DNA of 64,000 nt, taken from NCBI GenBank assembly GCA_965661265.1, contig CBFIDE010000012.1:3451-67450 (forward strand), given 5' to 3'. Both the position numbers and the translations under genes were made by a program. The stretch comes from CBFIDE01 sp965661265 (GTDB lineage Bacteria > Bacteroidota > Bacteroidia > Flavobacteriales > Schleiferiaceae). The notes below the pieces were generated by a model that made no database searches, was not told the origin of the DNA, and saw nothing but the letters and a program-made list of their open reading frames with translations. Of this stretch, positions 53,277-62,111 are shown piece by piece (position 1 is the stretch's first letter; every line of letters starts with the position of its first letter).

Positions 53277-54382
53277 TATTTATTCTTATTTTCAGCCTTA
53301 ACTCTTTCTAATCTCGCTTCCGCGATTTTAAGAGCTGCCTGGTGAGTTGTGATATTATTAGCATCTGATTCCTTGAAAATATCCAAGGTTGTATTATATA
53401 TTTCTTCTGTCTTCTTTATGGACTCAGCACGATCGTAATTTGCAATCTCAGAGTACACATTAATAAGACCACCAGCATTAATTAAAAAATCCGGAGCGTA
53501 AAGTATATTTCTATCTCTTAACATTTGTCCATGAAGATTTTCTACCGCCAATTGGTTATTAGCGGCTCCAGCAATTATCTCACATTTAAAAAGCGGAATG
53601 GTATCAGAATTTACTGTTGCCCCTAATGCGCATGGAGCATATATATCCATATCTAACCCATAGATATCATTACCAAGTATGATTTTTGAATCATAGATTG
53701 AGGAAACTTCTTTTAGTCTGTCCTCATGAATATCATTGATATATACATCGGCGCCTGCTTCTGTCAAATGCTTCACCAAGGTTTCGCCCACATGACCAAT
53801 ACCCTGAACAAGAACTTTCTTTCCATTTAAGTTATCAGAGCCCCATTTATAATCGGCGGAAGCCTTAATACCCATAAATACGCCATAAGCCGTAACAGGA
53901 GAAGGATCTCCAGAACCGCCCATAGATATTGGGATTCCAGTTACATGATTTGTTTTCAGTTTTACCATCTCCATATCATGAGTGTTGATTCCAACATCCT
54001 CAGCAGTGATATATCTTCCGGACAATGAATCTACATAAGATCCAAATTTCTGCATTAGTGCATCAGTTTTATCTTTCCTGCTATCACCAATAATGACAGC
54101 CTTTCCTCCTCCTAAGTTTAATCCAGAAATAGAAGCCTTAAAGGTCATTCCTCTAGACAGTCTTAGAACATCCTTAATTGCCTCAGCTTCATTATTATAG
54201 TTCCACATTCTTGTTCCTCCTAGCGCAGGCCCCAAAGTAGTGCTGTGAATTCCTATAATGGCTTTTAGTCCTGTTTCTTTATCATTACAAAAAACAATTT
54301 GTTCATGATCACTAAAGGATTGATTGCTGAATACAGCGCCATCTATTGTAGTCTTTTCAAGAATGTTAAGTTCGTTAATCAT
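53276..54382 (-). CDS. Leucine/valine/phenylalanine-type amino-acid dehydrogenase
   Basis: A 368-residue Glu/Leu/Phe/Val dehydrogenase. The catalytic region is TFKASISGLNLGGGKAVIIGD (second Lys in GGGK), with LGPALGGTRMW before it, and the NAD domain VLVQGIGHVGETLVKHLTEAGADV then INDIHEDR. It oxidatively deaminates branched or aromatic amino acids. Leucine dehydrogenase is the most probable specificity from length and motifs, but this cannot be settled by reading. A well-spaced promoter precedes it, and it leads the nusB-yajC transcript. Confidence 0.88.
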   Translation of the reverse strand: MINELNILEKTTIDGAVFSNQSFSDHEQIVFCNDKETGLKAIIGIHSTTLGPALGGTRMWNYNNEAEAIKDVLRLSRGMTFKASISGLNLGGGKAVIIGDSRKDKTDALMQKFGSYVDSLSGRYITAEDVGINTHDMEMVKLKTNHVTGIPISMGGSGDPSPVTAYGVFMGIKASADYKWGSDNLNGKKVLVQGIGHVGETLVKHLTEAGADVYINDIHEDRLKEVSSIYDSKIILGNDIYGLDMDIYAPCALGATVNSDTIPLFKCEIIAGAANNQLAVENLHGQMLRDRNILYAPDFLINAGGLINVYSEIANYDRAESIKKTEEIYNTTLDIFKESDANNITTHQAALKIAEARLERVKAENKNK

Positions 54383-54424
54383 TTTTATTGATAGAGTAAT
54401 ACTCAGTTGATAAGGATATTAAAT

Positions 54425-54432
54425 TACCTTTG
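54425..54432 (+). promoter_or_regulatory. Putative ABC exporter -7 box TACCTTTG
   Basis: Exact TAnnTTTG match on the plus strand, 79 bp before the ABC exporter ATG; the nearest TTG upstream gives a short 15-bp spacer. Confidence 0.4.
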
Positions 54433-54476
54433 AAATTCTTTAGAAATAATCTATAACAGCTTTTTCTAAGGCGCTG

Positions 54477-54507
54477 CAAAAGTAAATTAAAAAATTGGAG
54501 CTAGCAA
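54477..54507 (-). promoter_or_regulatory. Promoter of the amino-acid dehydrogenase operon
   Basis: On the minus strand, TTG, a 20-bp spacer, then TACTTTTG (54477-54484), which fits the Bacteroidota -33/-7 consensus well. It faces away from the ABC exporter gene. Confidence 0.65.
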
Positions 54508-54511
54508 CGAA

Positions 54512-56296
54512 ATGAAATCTCTTTGGGTCCTCAATAAATATTTTTATAAGTATCGCTTCCGAATGATATTGGGCGTGATATTTGTCACCATTTCAGTAAT
54601 CTTTGGCGTTTTTCCAGCCCAGTTTGTTCGAACATCATTTGATACTGTTCAGGAAGGAATTAATGGGTTTCAAACAGACCCAGATAATTTTGATTATTCC
54701 AGTTTAAGAAATAAACTAATTCTTTATGGCTTAGTAATCATCGGCTCTAGCCTGCTTAAAGGACTCTTTATGTTCTTTATGAGACAGACTATTATAGTAG
54801 TGAGCAGGTTTATAGAATTTGATTTAAAGAACGAAGTATTTGTACAATATCAAAAACTCTCTTTATCCTTCTATAAAAGAAACAATACTGGAGATTTAAT
54901 GAATAGAATTTCTGAAGATGTTAGTCGTGTCAGAATGTATTTAGGACCTGCCATAATGTATACTATTAATGTAAGTCTTTCCTTAATGATTATAATAGCT
55001 ATAATGCTAAGCATCAATGTTAGATTGACTCTCTATGTTTTAGCTCCCCTACCGGTTCTATCCATAATTATCTATTATATTTCTCATAAGATCAATATAA
55101 AATCTGAGCAAGTTCAAAGACAGTTGAGCACTATCAGCACCTTTGTTCAAGAGGCTTTTAGTGGTATTAGAGTAATCAAAGCATATGTTAGAGAGGAACA
55201 ATCTCTCAAAGACTTTAAAGAAGAAGCAAATACTTATTTAAAGAAAAACGAGGAGCTTTATAGAATCAATGCCCTCTTTTTCCCAATGATGATTCTTTTA
55301 ATTGGGATATCCTCTATTCTAACCATTTATATTGGCGGGCAAGAGGCTATAAAAGGAAATATCACACCAGGTAATATTGCAGAGTTCATAATATATGTGA
55401 ATATGCTAACCTGGCCTGTTGCTTCTATTGGTTGGGTTACCTCTTTAGTACAGAGAGCTGCAGCATCTCAAACAAGAATTAACGAATTCTTAAGTGTTGA
55501 TCCTGAAATAAAGAATCCAACAACTGAGCCTTTTCATTTAAAAGGAAAAATTGAGTTTAAGGATGTTAGCTTTACCTATCCGGACACAGGAATTAATGCT
55601 CTAAAGAACTTGAGTTTTATATTAGAAAAAGGAAAATCATTGGCTATTATAGGGCGCACTGGTGCTGGAAAAACCACAGTTGCAAGTCTAGTAGCAAGAA
55701 TGTATGATAGTAGTTCAGGTCAAGTATTAATTGATGATCAAGAATTAAATAAGATTAATCTCTCTGATCTTAGAAATTCTATTGGTTACGTGCCTCAGGA
55801 AGCATTTTTGTTCTCAGATACTATTGCTCGAAATATTGCTTTTGGAGCTGATAGTGATGACCAAGAGGCCGTGATTAAAGCTGCAAAGAATGCTGAAGTA
55901 CATGAGAATATTATGGGCTTCCCTAGTGGATATGACACCAGGGTTGGTGAAAGAGGAATTACCCTTTCAGGAGGTCAAAAACAGAGAGTTAGTATAGCAA
56001 GGGCTATTATAAAAAACCCTCAACTATTAATCTTTGATGATTGCCTAAGTGCCGTAGATACTGAAACAGAAGAAAGCATTCTAAAGAATCTTAGAGAAAT
56101 CATTGAGGACAGAACTACTTTGATCATAAGTCATAGAGTTTCTTCTGTTAAAGATGCGGATAAAATCATTGTTTTAGAAAATGGTAGTCTTATTGAGGAG
56201 GGGAATCACGAGGATCTAATGGAAAAAGATGGCTATTATAGAAGCATGTATGAGCAACAGCTTCAGGAAGATAGGTCTCAAGAGAATCTGAATTAA
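54512..56296 (+). CDS. ABC exporter, MsbA-like half-transporter
   Basis: A 594-residue fused membrane and ATPase half-transporter, working as a homodimer. Six membrane helices lie in ~1-310 (ILGVIFVTISVIFGVFP, IMYTINVSLSLMIIIAIML). The ATPase has Walker A GRTGAGKTTVAS, the signature LSGGQKQRVSIARAI, Walker B LLIFDDCLSAVDTET and a switch His (ISHRVSS). MsbA-type exporters flip lipid A core; lipid or drug export is equally possible for this family. It is divergent from the dehydrogenase gene, which often precedes it in Bacteroidota. Confidence 0.9.
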   Translation: MKSLWVLNKYFYKYRFRMILGVIFVTISVIFGVFPAQFVRTSFDTVQEGINGFQTDPDNFDYSSLRNKLILYGLVIIGSSLLKGLFMFFMRQTIIVVSRFIEFDLKNEVFVQYQKLSLSFYKRNNTGDLMNRISEDVSRVRMYLGPAIMYTINVSLSLMIIIAIMLSINVRLTLYVLAPLPVLSIIIYYISHKINIKSEQVQRQLSTISTFVQEAFSGIRVIKAYVREEQSLKDFKEEANTYLKKNEELYRINALFFPMMILLIGISSILTIYIGGQEAIKGNITPGNIAEFIIYVNMLTWPVASIGWVTSLVQRAAASQTRINEFLSVDPEIKNPTTEPFHLKGKIEFKDVSFTYPDTGINALKNLSFILEKGKSLAIIGRTGAGKTTVASLVARMYDSSSGQVLIDDQELNKINLSDLRNSIGYVPQEAFLFSDTIARNIAFGADSDDQEAVIKAAKNAEVHENIMGFPSGYDTRVGERGITLSGGQKQRVSIARAIIKNPQLLIFDDCLSAVDTETEESILKNLREIIEDRTTLIISHRVSSVKDADKIIVLENGSLIEEGNHEDLMEKDGYYRSMYEQQLQEDRSQENLN

Positions 56297-56337
56297 GTAA
56301 AAAAAAATAATTTTCTATCGTGGTATTCAAATTTTTA

Positions 56338-56345
56338 TAGATTTG
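56338..56345 (+). promoter_or_regulatory. Putative DUF3276 gene -7 box TAGATTTG
   Basis: Exact TAnnTTTG match 25 bp before the ATG at 56371. Confidence 0.5.
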
Positions 56346-56370
56346 TTTTACTGAACCACAACTTTTAGCA

Positions 56371-56793
56371 ATGACAGAAAATGATAATGAAAAAAGAGGT
56401 ACTGAAGAGGAAATTTACTCCAAGGTATTAAGAGCTGGAAGAAGAACTTATTTCTTTGATGTCCGCTCTACCAAGGCAGATGATTACTATCTAACTATTA
56501 CAGAAAGTAAGAAGCAAACCAATGAGAATGGTTCTCAATTTTATAAGAAGCATAAAATTTATCTCTATAAAGAAGACTTTGAAGGTTTCAAAGAAATCTT
56601 TGATAATGTAACTGACTTCATCATTAATGAGAAAGGTCAAGAAGTCATTTCAGATACTCATAGATCTGATTTTCAAGCTACTCAAACAGAAGAAATTGCT
56701 CCTTCTAAAGTTGAGTCCAATGAAAGAAAAGAAGAAGCTATGAGCGAGCTGAGCACTAGCTCTTATACAGACATCAACTTTGAGGATATTTAA
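56371..56793 (+). CDS. DUF3276 / PUR-domain nucleic-acid-binding protein
   Basis: A 140-residue protein. Residues ~15-90 match the bacterial PUR-alpha-like domain: KVLRAGRRTYFFDVRSTKAD, DYYLTITESKKQ, and HKIYLYKEDFEGFKEIFDNV. PUR domains bind single-stranded DNA or RNA; in Bacteroidota this gene is very conserved and highly expressed in many species. The tail (~95-140) is acidic and low complexity (ERKEEAMSELSTSS). Single gene with its own promoter box and terminator. Confidence 0.86.
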   Translation: MTENDNEKRGTEEEIYSKVLRAGRRTYFFDVRSTKADDYYLTITESKKQTNENGSQFYKKHKIYLYKEDFEGFKEIFDNVTDFIINEKGQEVISDTHRSDFQATQTEEIAPSKVESNERKEEAMSELSTSSYTDINFEDI

Positions 56794-56809
56794 AATGTTA
56801 TAGAAAAAT

Positions 56810-56839
56810 AAAAAAGGTGTGCTAATGCACGCCTTTTTT
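56810..56839. terminator. Bidirectional rho-independent terminator
   Basis: A6-GGTGTGC, TAAT loop, GCACGCC-T6 with one G-T pair. It separates the plus-strand PUR gene from the convergent flavin reductase gene. Confidence 0.88.
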
Positions 56840-56842
56840 ATT

Positions 56843-57364
56843 TTAATAAACCAAGAATTCCTGGGCTTGGATTCTTATTAAATCTATTGTTTCTTGATCT
56901 GATAAAGTACCTTTCTCATCCAGAAGTTCTTCTAATTTTGAAATTGGCAGCTTATTAGAAAACACTTCCGTTCTCATATGGTGGAATAAATCAGTCAAAT
57001 GATCCATTCCTCTCAAATTACCTGCCCTTCCTGAGGCAACTCCTACTAGTGCAACTTTCTTTCTTTTCCATATTGCCGGTGGCAAGGCATCTACAAAAGA
57101 TTTAAATACACCGGGATACGAACCATGATACTCAGGAGCAATAATTACAAACTTTGTAGCCGGCAGAAGTTTTCTTTTTATCAAAGCATCAACATGCGGA
57201 GTTCTTTCACCAAAACTATCAGACCACAAGAATTCTCTCGGCATTTCTGACATCTGTAATATCTCTGTGTTAGCACCAAGCTCTTTGAGGATTTCGTTAT
57301 AGGCTGAAACTATCTTAAGAGTTTGATTTTTAGGCCTATGAGTGGCACATATTATTGTAATCAT
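56843..57364 (-). CDS. NAD(P)H-dependent FMN reductase
   Basis: A 173-residue flavodoxin-fold reductase. The N-terminal phosphate-binding loop reads ICATHRPKNQTLKI, followed by the FMN-contact loop PEYHGSYPGVFKSFVDAL and VALVGVASGRAGNLRG. Such enzymes reduce free flavins, quinones or azo compounds with NAD(P)H. It is monocistronic and reads toward the terminator, opposed to the PUR gene. The only notable difference from the family is a shortened GS-rich loop, which is common. Confidence 0.85.
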   Translation of the reverse strand: MITIICATHRPKNQTLKIVSAYNEILKELGANTEILQMSEMPREFLWSDSFGERTPHVDALIKRKLLPATKFVIIAPEYHGSYPGVFKSFVDALPPAIWKRKKVALVGVASGRAGNLRGMDHLTDLFHHMRTEVFSNKLPISKLEELLDEKGTLSDQETIDLIRIQAQEFLVY

Positions 57365-57519
57365 ATCTGTGTATAAATATTGAATAAGGATAGCTCACAA
57401 AACTTTTAAAAGCTGATTATAATCGTAACTTCGGCACTTAAGTTTTGTTCAATATCAAATGCAAATTTGACACTGATTATTAAAAAATTATAAATATTCT
57501 CATCTTTTTTTTAGATGAT

Positions 57520-58308
57520 ATGACTAGTAATATGGGGAAAACTATTGCAATTGCAAATCAAAAAGGTGGTGTTGGTAAAACTACTACAGCCGTAAATCTT
57601 GCTGCTGGCATTGGAATTCTTGAGAAAAGAGTTCTTTTAATAGATGCTGATCCTCAAGCAAATTCTACTTCGGCCCTAGGTTTTGATCCTGATAGTATAG
57701 CTGTTGGAACCTATCAAGCATTGGAATTGGAGATGAAAGCAAGCGATGTAATCGTTAAAACCTCCTCTCCTAACCTAGACTTAATGCCTTCTCAAATTGA
57801 CTTAGTGGCTGTGGAGATTGAGCTAGTGGACAAAGATAGAAGAGAACATATGCTCAAAGCTTCTATTGCAGAAATTAAAGATCAGTATGATTATATTTTC
57901 ATTGATTGCGCGCCATCTCTAGGCCTAATTACACTAAACTCACTAACTGCTGCAGATTCAGTCATCATTCCGATTCAATGTGAGTACTTTGCATTAGAGG
58001 GATTAGGTAAGCTATTAAACACCATAAAAAGCGTACAGAACCTCCATAACCCTGATTTAGATATTGAAGGCTTATTGCTAACAATGTTTGATTCAAGATT
58101 AAGGTTATCTAATCAAGTGGTTGAGGAAGTGAGATCTCACTTTCAGAAGATGGTCTTTAATACCATTATCCAAAGAAACGTAAGACTTAGTGAAGCGCCA
58201 TCCTATGGTGAATCTATCATTAGCTATGATGCCTCTAGTAAAGGCTCTGAGAATTACTTAAATTTGGCTCGTGAATTTTTAGAAAATAATGAGGCAACTC
58301 AATCTTAG
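57520..58308 (+). CDS. parA: Chromosome-partitioning ATPase ParA
   Basis: A 262-residue Soj/ParA ATPase. The deviant Walker A is KGGVGKTT (15-22), the A' motif LLIDADPQANSTSALGFDP, and Walker B YIFIDCAPSLG. Without an N-terminal DNA-binding extension it is the chromosomal type. ParA forms gradients on the nucleoid and moves ParB-parS complexes. The ATG at 57535 (MGKTIAIANQ) is an alternative start. It precedes parB by 14 bp, the order normal in Bacteroidota. No clear parS site was spotted nearby. Confidence 0.93.
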   Translation: MTSNMGKTIAIANQKGGVGKTTTAVNLAAGIGILEKRVLLIDADPQANSTSALGFDPDSIAVGTYQALELEMKASDVIVKTSSPNLDLMPSQIDLVAVEIELVDKDRREHMLKASIAEIKDQYDYIFIDCAPSLGLITLNSLTAADSVIIPIQCEYFALEGLGKLLNTIKSVQNLHNPDLDIEGLLLTMFDSRLRLSNQVVEEVRSHFQKMVFNTIIQRNVRLSEAPSYGESIISYDASSKGSENYLNLAREFLENNEATQS

Positions 58309-58322
58309 TATAATCTATTTAG

Positions 58323-59207
58323 ATGTCTATTAATAAAAGAAAACCATTAGGAAAAGGCCTGTCCGCTCTACTTAAAGAAGGGGATAGTATTCAATCTGCT
58401 AGAGATGAGAATGCTGAGAAAATTGTTGGAGCTATAGCAGAGTTGTCTATTGATTCTATAGTAGAAAACCCTTTTCAACCTAGAACAAAATTTTCTGAAG
58501 AAGCACTAGAAGAACTTTCACAAAGTATCGTTGAGCTAGGAGTAATTCAACCTATTACTGTTCGGAAAATTGATTCTTCCTTTCAAATAATTAGTGGTGA
58601 AAGAAGATTTAGAGCTTCTAAAAAAGCTGGACTAGATAAAATTCCGGCCTATATCCGTCTAGCGGATGACCAAGAAATGCTTGAAATGGCCTTGGTTGAA
58701 AATATTCAGCGTGAGGAATTAGATGCTATTGAAATAGCCTTGAGTTATCAGAGGCTAATAGAAGAATGTCAGCTTACTCAAGAAGCTATGAGCGAAAGAG
58801 TTGGTAAAAAACGTTCTACAATTACCAATTACCTTCGACTTTTAAAATTACAGCCTATCGTTCAGGCAGGCTTAAGAGATCAAATGATTAGTATGGGACA
58901 TGCTAGAGCTATTATCAATGTAGCTTCGGACATGGATCAAATGGATATTTACCATAAAATAATCGCAAGAGATCTTTCTGTTCGACAAGTGGAATCTTTG
59001 GTTAGGAATCTGAAAAAGGAAAACAGTCAATCTGATGATGACGGCAGTGGATTTGAAGAGGTATATAATTCAATTGAAACAGCACTTGCTCGTAAATTTG
59101 AAACTCCAGTTAGCCTTAAAAAACTGAAGTCAGGAAAAGGGAAAATTGTAATCCCATTTGATGGAGATAAGGATTTGGAACGCATATTGACTCTCTTTAA
59201 AAAGTGA
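58323..59207 (+). CDS. parB: Chromosome-partitioning protein ParB
   Basis: A 294-residue CTPase clamp that loads at parS. The sequence begins KRKPLGKGLSALL, then LSIDSIVENPFQPR and the CTP-binding motif SGERRFRASKKAGLDKIPA, VENIQREELDAIEIA, and the helix-turn-helix AMSERVGKKRSTITNYLRLL; the C-terminal dimerisation part ends at residue 294. All expected parts are present. Its stop overlaps the following GTG start (GTGA). Confidence 0.93.
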   Translation: MSINKRKPLGKGLSALLKEGDSIQSARDENAEKIVGAIAELSIDSIVENPFQPRTKFSEEALEELSQSIVELGVIQPITVRKIDSSFQIISGERRFRASKKAGLDKIPAYIRLADDQEMLEMALVENIQREELDAIEIALSYQRLIEECQLTQEAMSERVGKKRSTITNYLRLLKLQPIVQAGLRDQMISMGHARAIINVASDMDQMDIYHKIIARDLSVRQVESLVRNLKKENSQSDDDGSGFEEVYNSIETALARKFETPVSLKKLKSGKGKIVIPFDGDKDLERILTLFKK

Positions 59208-59755
59208 TAAAATATTTCTTCATATTAAGCTTCTTAGTCCTATGGATGCCTGCTCAGGCTCAGAACAGTGATATTATTCATAATCCAAACGATTATTCTG
59301 AAACACATTCTGTTAAAAAAGCTACAATGAGATCAGTGATATTTCCTGGTCTAGGACAAGCTTATAATAAGAAGTATTGGAAAATGGGAGTTATTTATGC
59401 AGGTATGGGGACTGCAATATATTTTGCCGTTGACAATAATCAGCAATATCAACTCTATAGAGATGCCTTTTTTGCTCGTATAGATGATGATCCTAATACA
59501 ATTGGTGGTGGAGATAGTGACCTGTACAACGAAAGACAACTTATTGAACTTCAAAATATTTATAGGAGATGGAGGGATTTATCTATTATTCTATGCGCCG
59601 CGGTTTACGGACTAAATATCATAGATGCCCATGTTGATGCCCATCTCTTCTATTATGATGTTAGCGAAAATCTAAATCTTTCTTGGGAACCTGCATTAAT
59701 AAGAGGTCCATATTCTAACAGCATCGGAGTGGGAATTAAATTAAATTTCAACTAA
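59204..59755 (+). CDS. DUF5683 membrane protein
   Basis: A 183-residue protein with a signal peptide (KYFFILSFLVLWMPAQAQ) and the DUF5683 motif ATMRSVIFPGLGQAYNKKYWKMGVIYAGMGTAIYF (read in parts), in which PGLGQxYN is characteristic, plus a second hydrophobic segment (LSIILCAAVYGLNIIDAHVDAHLF). Role unknown; it occupies the same place after parB in many Bacteroidota. The start is GTG (59204), overlapping parB by 4 bp; its stop overlaps the dapB ATG by one base. Confidence 0.85.
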   Translation: MIKYFFILSFLVLWMPAQAQNSDIIHNPNDYSETHSVKKATMRSVIFPGLGQAYNKKYWKMGVIYAGMGTAIYFAVDNNQQYQLYRDAFFARIDDDPNTIGGGDSDLYNERQLIELQNIYRRWRDLSIILCAAVYGLNIIDAHVDAHLFYYDVSENLNLSWEPALIRGPYSNSIGVGIKLNFN

Positions 59756-60462
59756 TGAAAATTGCTCTTATCGGTTATGGAAAAATGGGTAAAGCCATAG
59801 AAGAACTAGCCTTGAATAGAAATCACGAAATATGTGGGAAGTTTACTTCAAAGGGCATTGACCTTGATGTATTAAAAACTGCGGATGTAGCGATTGAGTT
59901 TAGCAGGCCAGAATCGGCGGAAGCCAACATAAGAATTTGCATAGAAAATAAAATTCCAGTTGTTATAGGAACCACTGGTTGGATGGATAAACTGGATGAA
60001 TTATCCGCCTTAGCTCAAGAGCATCAAAGCGCACTACTCTACTCTTCTAACTTTAGCCTGGGAGTAAACTTATTCTTTGAATTGAATAAAAAGCTGGCTC
60101 AACTCATGAATCCATTTTCGGATTATAAGATTGAAATGACCGAAATTCACCATACTGAAAAATTAGATAGCCCAAGTGGTACGGCAATCAGCTTAGCTGA
60201 GGATATTATTGAGAATTTAGACCGAAAGGATGATTGGAAACTCAATGAAGAACAGTCTCCAAGTGACATTTCAATAATAGCAGAAAGAACTCCTGAGGTT
60301 CCAGGAACACATATTATAAAATACGAATCTGAAATTGACATTATTCAAATAGAGCACTTAGCTAAAAATAGAAAAGGATTTGCCTTGGGTGCTATAATAG
60401 CAGCTGAGTTTATTCGTTCTAAGCAAGGAGTTTTTCAAATGAAAGATGTCTTAAAATTTTAA
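59755..60462 (+). CDS. dapB: 4-hydroxy-tetrahydrodipicolinate reductase
   Basis: A 235-residue enzyme of the lysine/diaminopimelate pathway, required for peptidoglycan. The cofactor loop is IALIGYGKMGKAIEEL, then GTTGW, SNFSLGVNLFFEL, and the active-site EIHHTEKLDSPSGTA (HH, K, PSGT). It is the short Bacteroidota form; the E. coli enzyme is about 270 residues. The TAATG overlap with DUF5683 shows translational coupling. Confidence 0.93.
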   Translation: MKIALIGYGKMGKAIEELALNRNHEICGKFTSKGIDLDVLKTADVAIEFSRPESAEANIRICIENKIPVVIGTTGWMDKLDELSALAQEHQSALLYSSNFSLGVNLFFELNKKLAQLMNPFSDYKIEMTEIHHTEKLDSPSGTAISLAEDIIENLDRKDDWKLNEEQSPSDISIIAERTPEVPGTHIIKYESEIDIIQIEHLAKNRKGFALGAIIAAEFIRSKQGVFQMKDVLKF

Positions 60463-60464
60463 AC

Positions 60465-62111
60465 ATGGGAATGATATTGATGTATATTTTGATTTTTGAA
60501 GTGTATGCAAGTTTGCTTTTCTTCAAATATTTTGAGGCTGCTGGACGACCTATTTGGCATGCTTTCATCCCATTCTATAGGACTTACGGTCTGGTAGAAA
60601 TAATTCAAAGACCAAAATGGTGGACAATATTATTCTTTATTCCTGTAGTCGGAAATATAATGTTGATTGTGCTGTTTTATGAGCTACTCCACATTTTTAA
60701 GTTCAGAAAGTTAAGCTATACCCTTATCACCATTGCCACCGCCGGACTCTATCTAGTTTATTTAGCTATGAATGAGCATCCTTCTTATGGCGAAAGAGAT
60801 AGCAAGGATATGAAGAAGAGATTGGGCGAATTAACCACTTCTCTTGTTTTTGCGGTGGTTGCGGCAACTATTATTAGAACTTTTACATTTGAAGCCTATA
60901 CCATTCCAACTCCGTCCATGGAGCGATCTTTAATGGTTGGTGATTTCTTATTTGTGAGCAAAATGCATTATGGCAGTAGATTGCCTTTGACTCCTCTATC
61001 ATTGCCATTAATGCATAATAAAGTTGTTGGCACAAATATGTCTAGCTACTCTGATTTAATAGAACTGCCTTATTTACGTTTACCCAAAATTCAATCAGTA
61101 GAAAAAGGAGATCCAGTAGTATTTAACTACCCCATGGAAGATTTCCATCCTATTGATAAGCGAGAGAATTACGTTAAGAGATGCTTAGCAGTAGCTGGTG
61201 ATGATTTAGAGATTGTTGATAGAAAAGTATTAATTAATGGTGAAGAAATTCCACTTCCCGATCGTGCCGACCCTCAGTTCTCCTATTATGTGGTTACCAA
61301 TGGTCTTGATTTTAATCCTAAGATTTTGAAAGAGCGATTTGACATTAACTATGTAACGGATGCATATAGACAGTCTACAGGTGAATATGGGGATGTGATT
61401 AGATATCGTACTCAAAATTCTAGAGGTCAGGAAGTAATGACTAACGAATATCTTGTAACTATTTCAAATAGTGCTTTAGAGAAATTCAAGCAACAGCCAA
61501 ATATAACTTCCATTATTCCAATGAATTCAGAAATGAATTCAGCAGATTATCCTTCAAACACTCCTAGGAACTTAATGGCCCTTTATGAGAATTATTATGG
61601 CCCTAGTAAAGAGGTTTTTCCAAATGCCGCTAATGGAGATACTCTAACTTATAAATGGACAAGAGACAATTACGGCCCAATTCATATCCCTGCAAAAGGT
61701 GAAACTGCCGAACTGAATCCTCAAAGTATTCTTATTTATAAAAGAATCATTGAAGTCTACGAAGGTCATGACTTAAAGATTGAGGATGGCAAGTTCATTA
61801 TTGACGGTCAAGAAACCACAGAATATACTTTTGAGCAAGACTACTATTGGATGATGGGAGACAACAGACATAACTCTTTAGACTCAAGATATTGGGGCTT
61901 TGTTCCTGAAGATCATATTGTAGGAAAGCCAGTATTTATCTGGATGAGCTATGATAAATTTGCTCAAGGAATTAAGAAGATCAGAGGGGACAGAGTTTTC
62001 ACCACAGTAAATGGTAGTGGTGAAAGATTTGGCTATTTATGGATTTTCATTGCAGTGGTAGTCGCTGGTAATTTTATTAGCAAAAGAATCAAGAAGCGTA
62101 AATCTGCTTAA
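60465..62111 (+). CDS. lepB: Signal peptidase I, long form with N-terminal membrane domain
   Basis: A 548-residue signal peptidase. Residues 1-~105 are an extra membrane segment region (ILMYILIFEVYASLLFFKYF, WWTILFFIPVVGNIMLIVLFY, LITIATAGLYLVYLAM) of the DUF5684 kind. After it comes the SPase domain: catalytic Ser151 in TPSMERSL, catalytic Lys238 in NYVKRCLAVAGD, and the C-terminal box MMGDNRHNSLDSRYWG near residue 465. About 200 residues lie between the box B/C and box E parts, an insertion common in Bacteroidota. A last membrane helix ends the protein. Confidence 0.92.
   Translation: MGMILMYILIFEVYASLLFFKYFEAAGRPIWHAFIPFYRTYGLVEIIQRPKWWTILFFIPVVGNIMLIVLFYELLHIFKFRKLSYTLITIATAGLYLVYLAMNEHPSYGERDSKDMKKRLGELTTSLVFAVVAATIIRTFTFEAYTIPTPSMERSLMVGDFLFVSKMHYGSRLPLTPLSLPLMHNKVVGTNMSSYSDLIELPYLRLPKIQSVEKGDPVVFNYPMEDFHPIDKRENYVKRCLAVAGDDLEIVDRKVLINGEEIPLPDRADPQFSYYVVTNGLDFNPKILKERFDINYVTDAYRQSTGEYGDVIRYRTQNSRGQEVMTNEYLVTISNSALEKFKQQPNITSIIPMNSEMNSADYPSNTPRNLMALYENYYGPSKEVFPNAANGDTLTYKWTRDNYGPIHIPAKGETAELNPQSILIYKRIIEVYEGHDLKIEDGKFIIDGQETTEYTFEQDYYWMMGDNRHNSLDSRYWGFVPEDHIVGKPVFIWMSYDKFAQGIKKIRGDRVFTTVNGSGERFGYLWIFIAVVVAGNFISKRIKKRKSA

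Noticed and set aside
57365..57519. parS-like sites near parAB
   Set aside because: I looked for a palindrome of the TGTTnCACGTGnAACA type near parAB and saw none.
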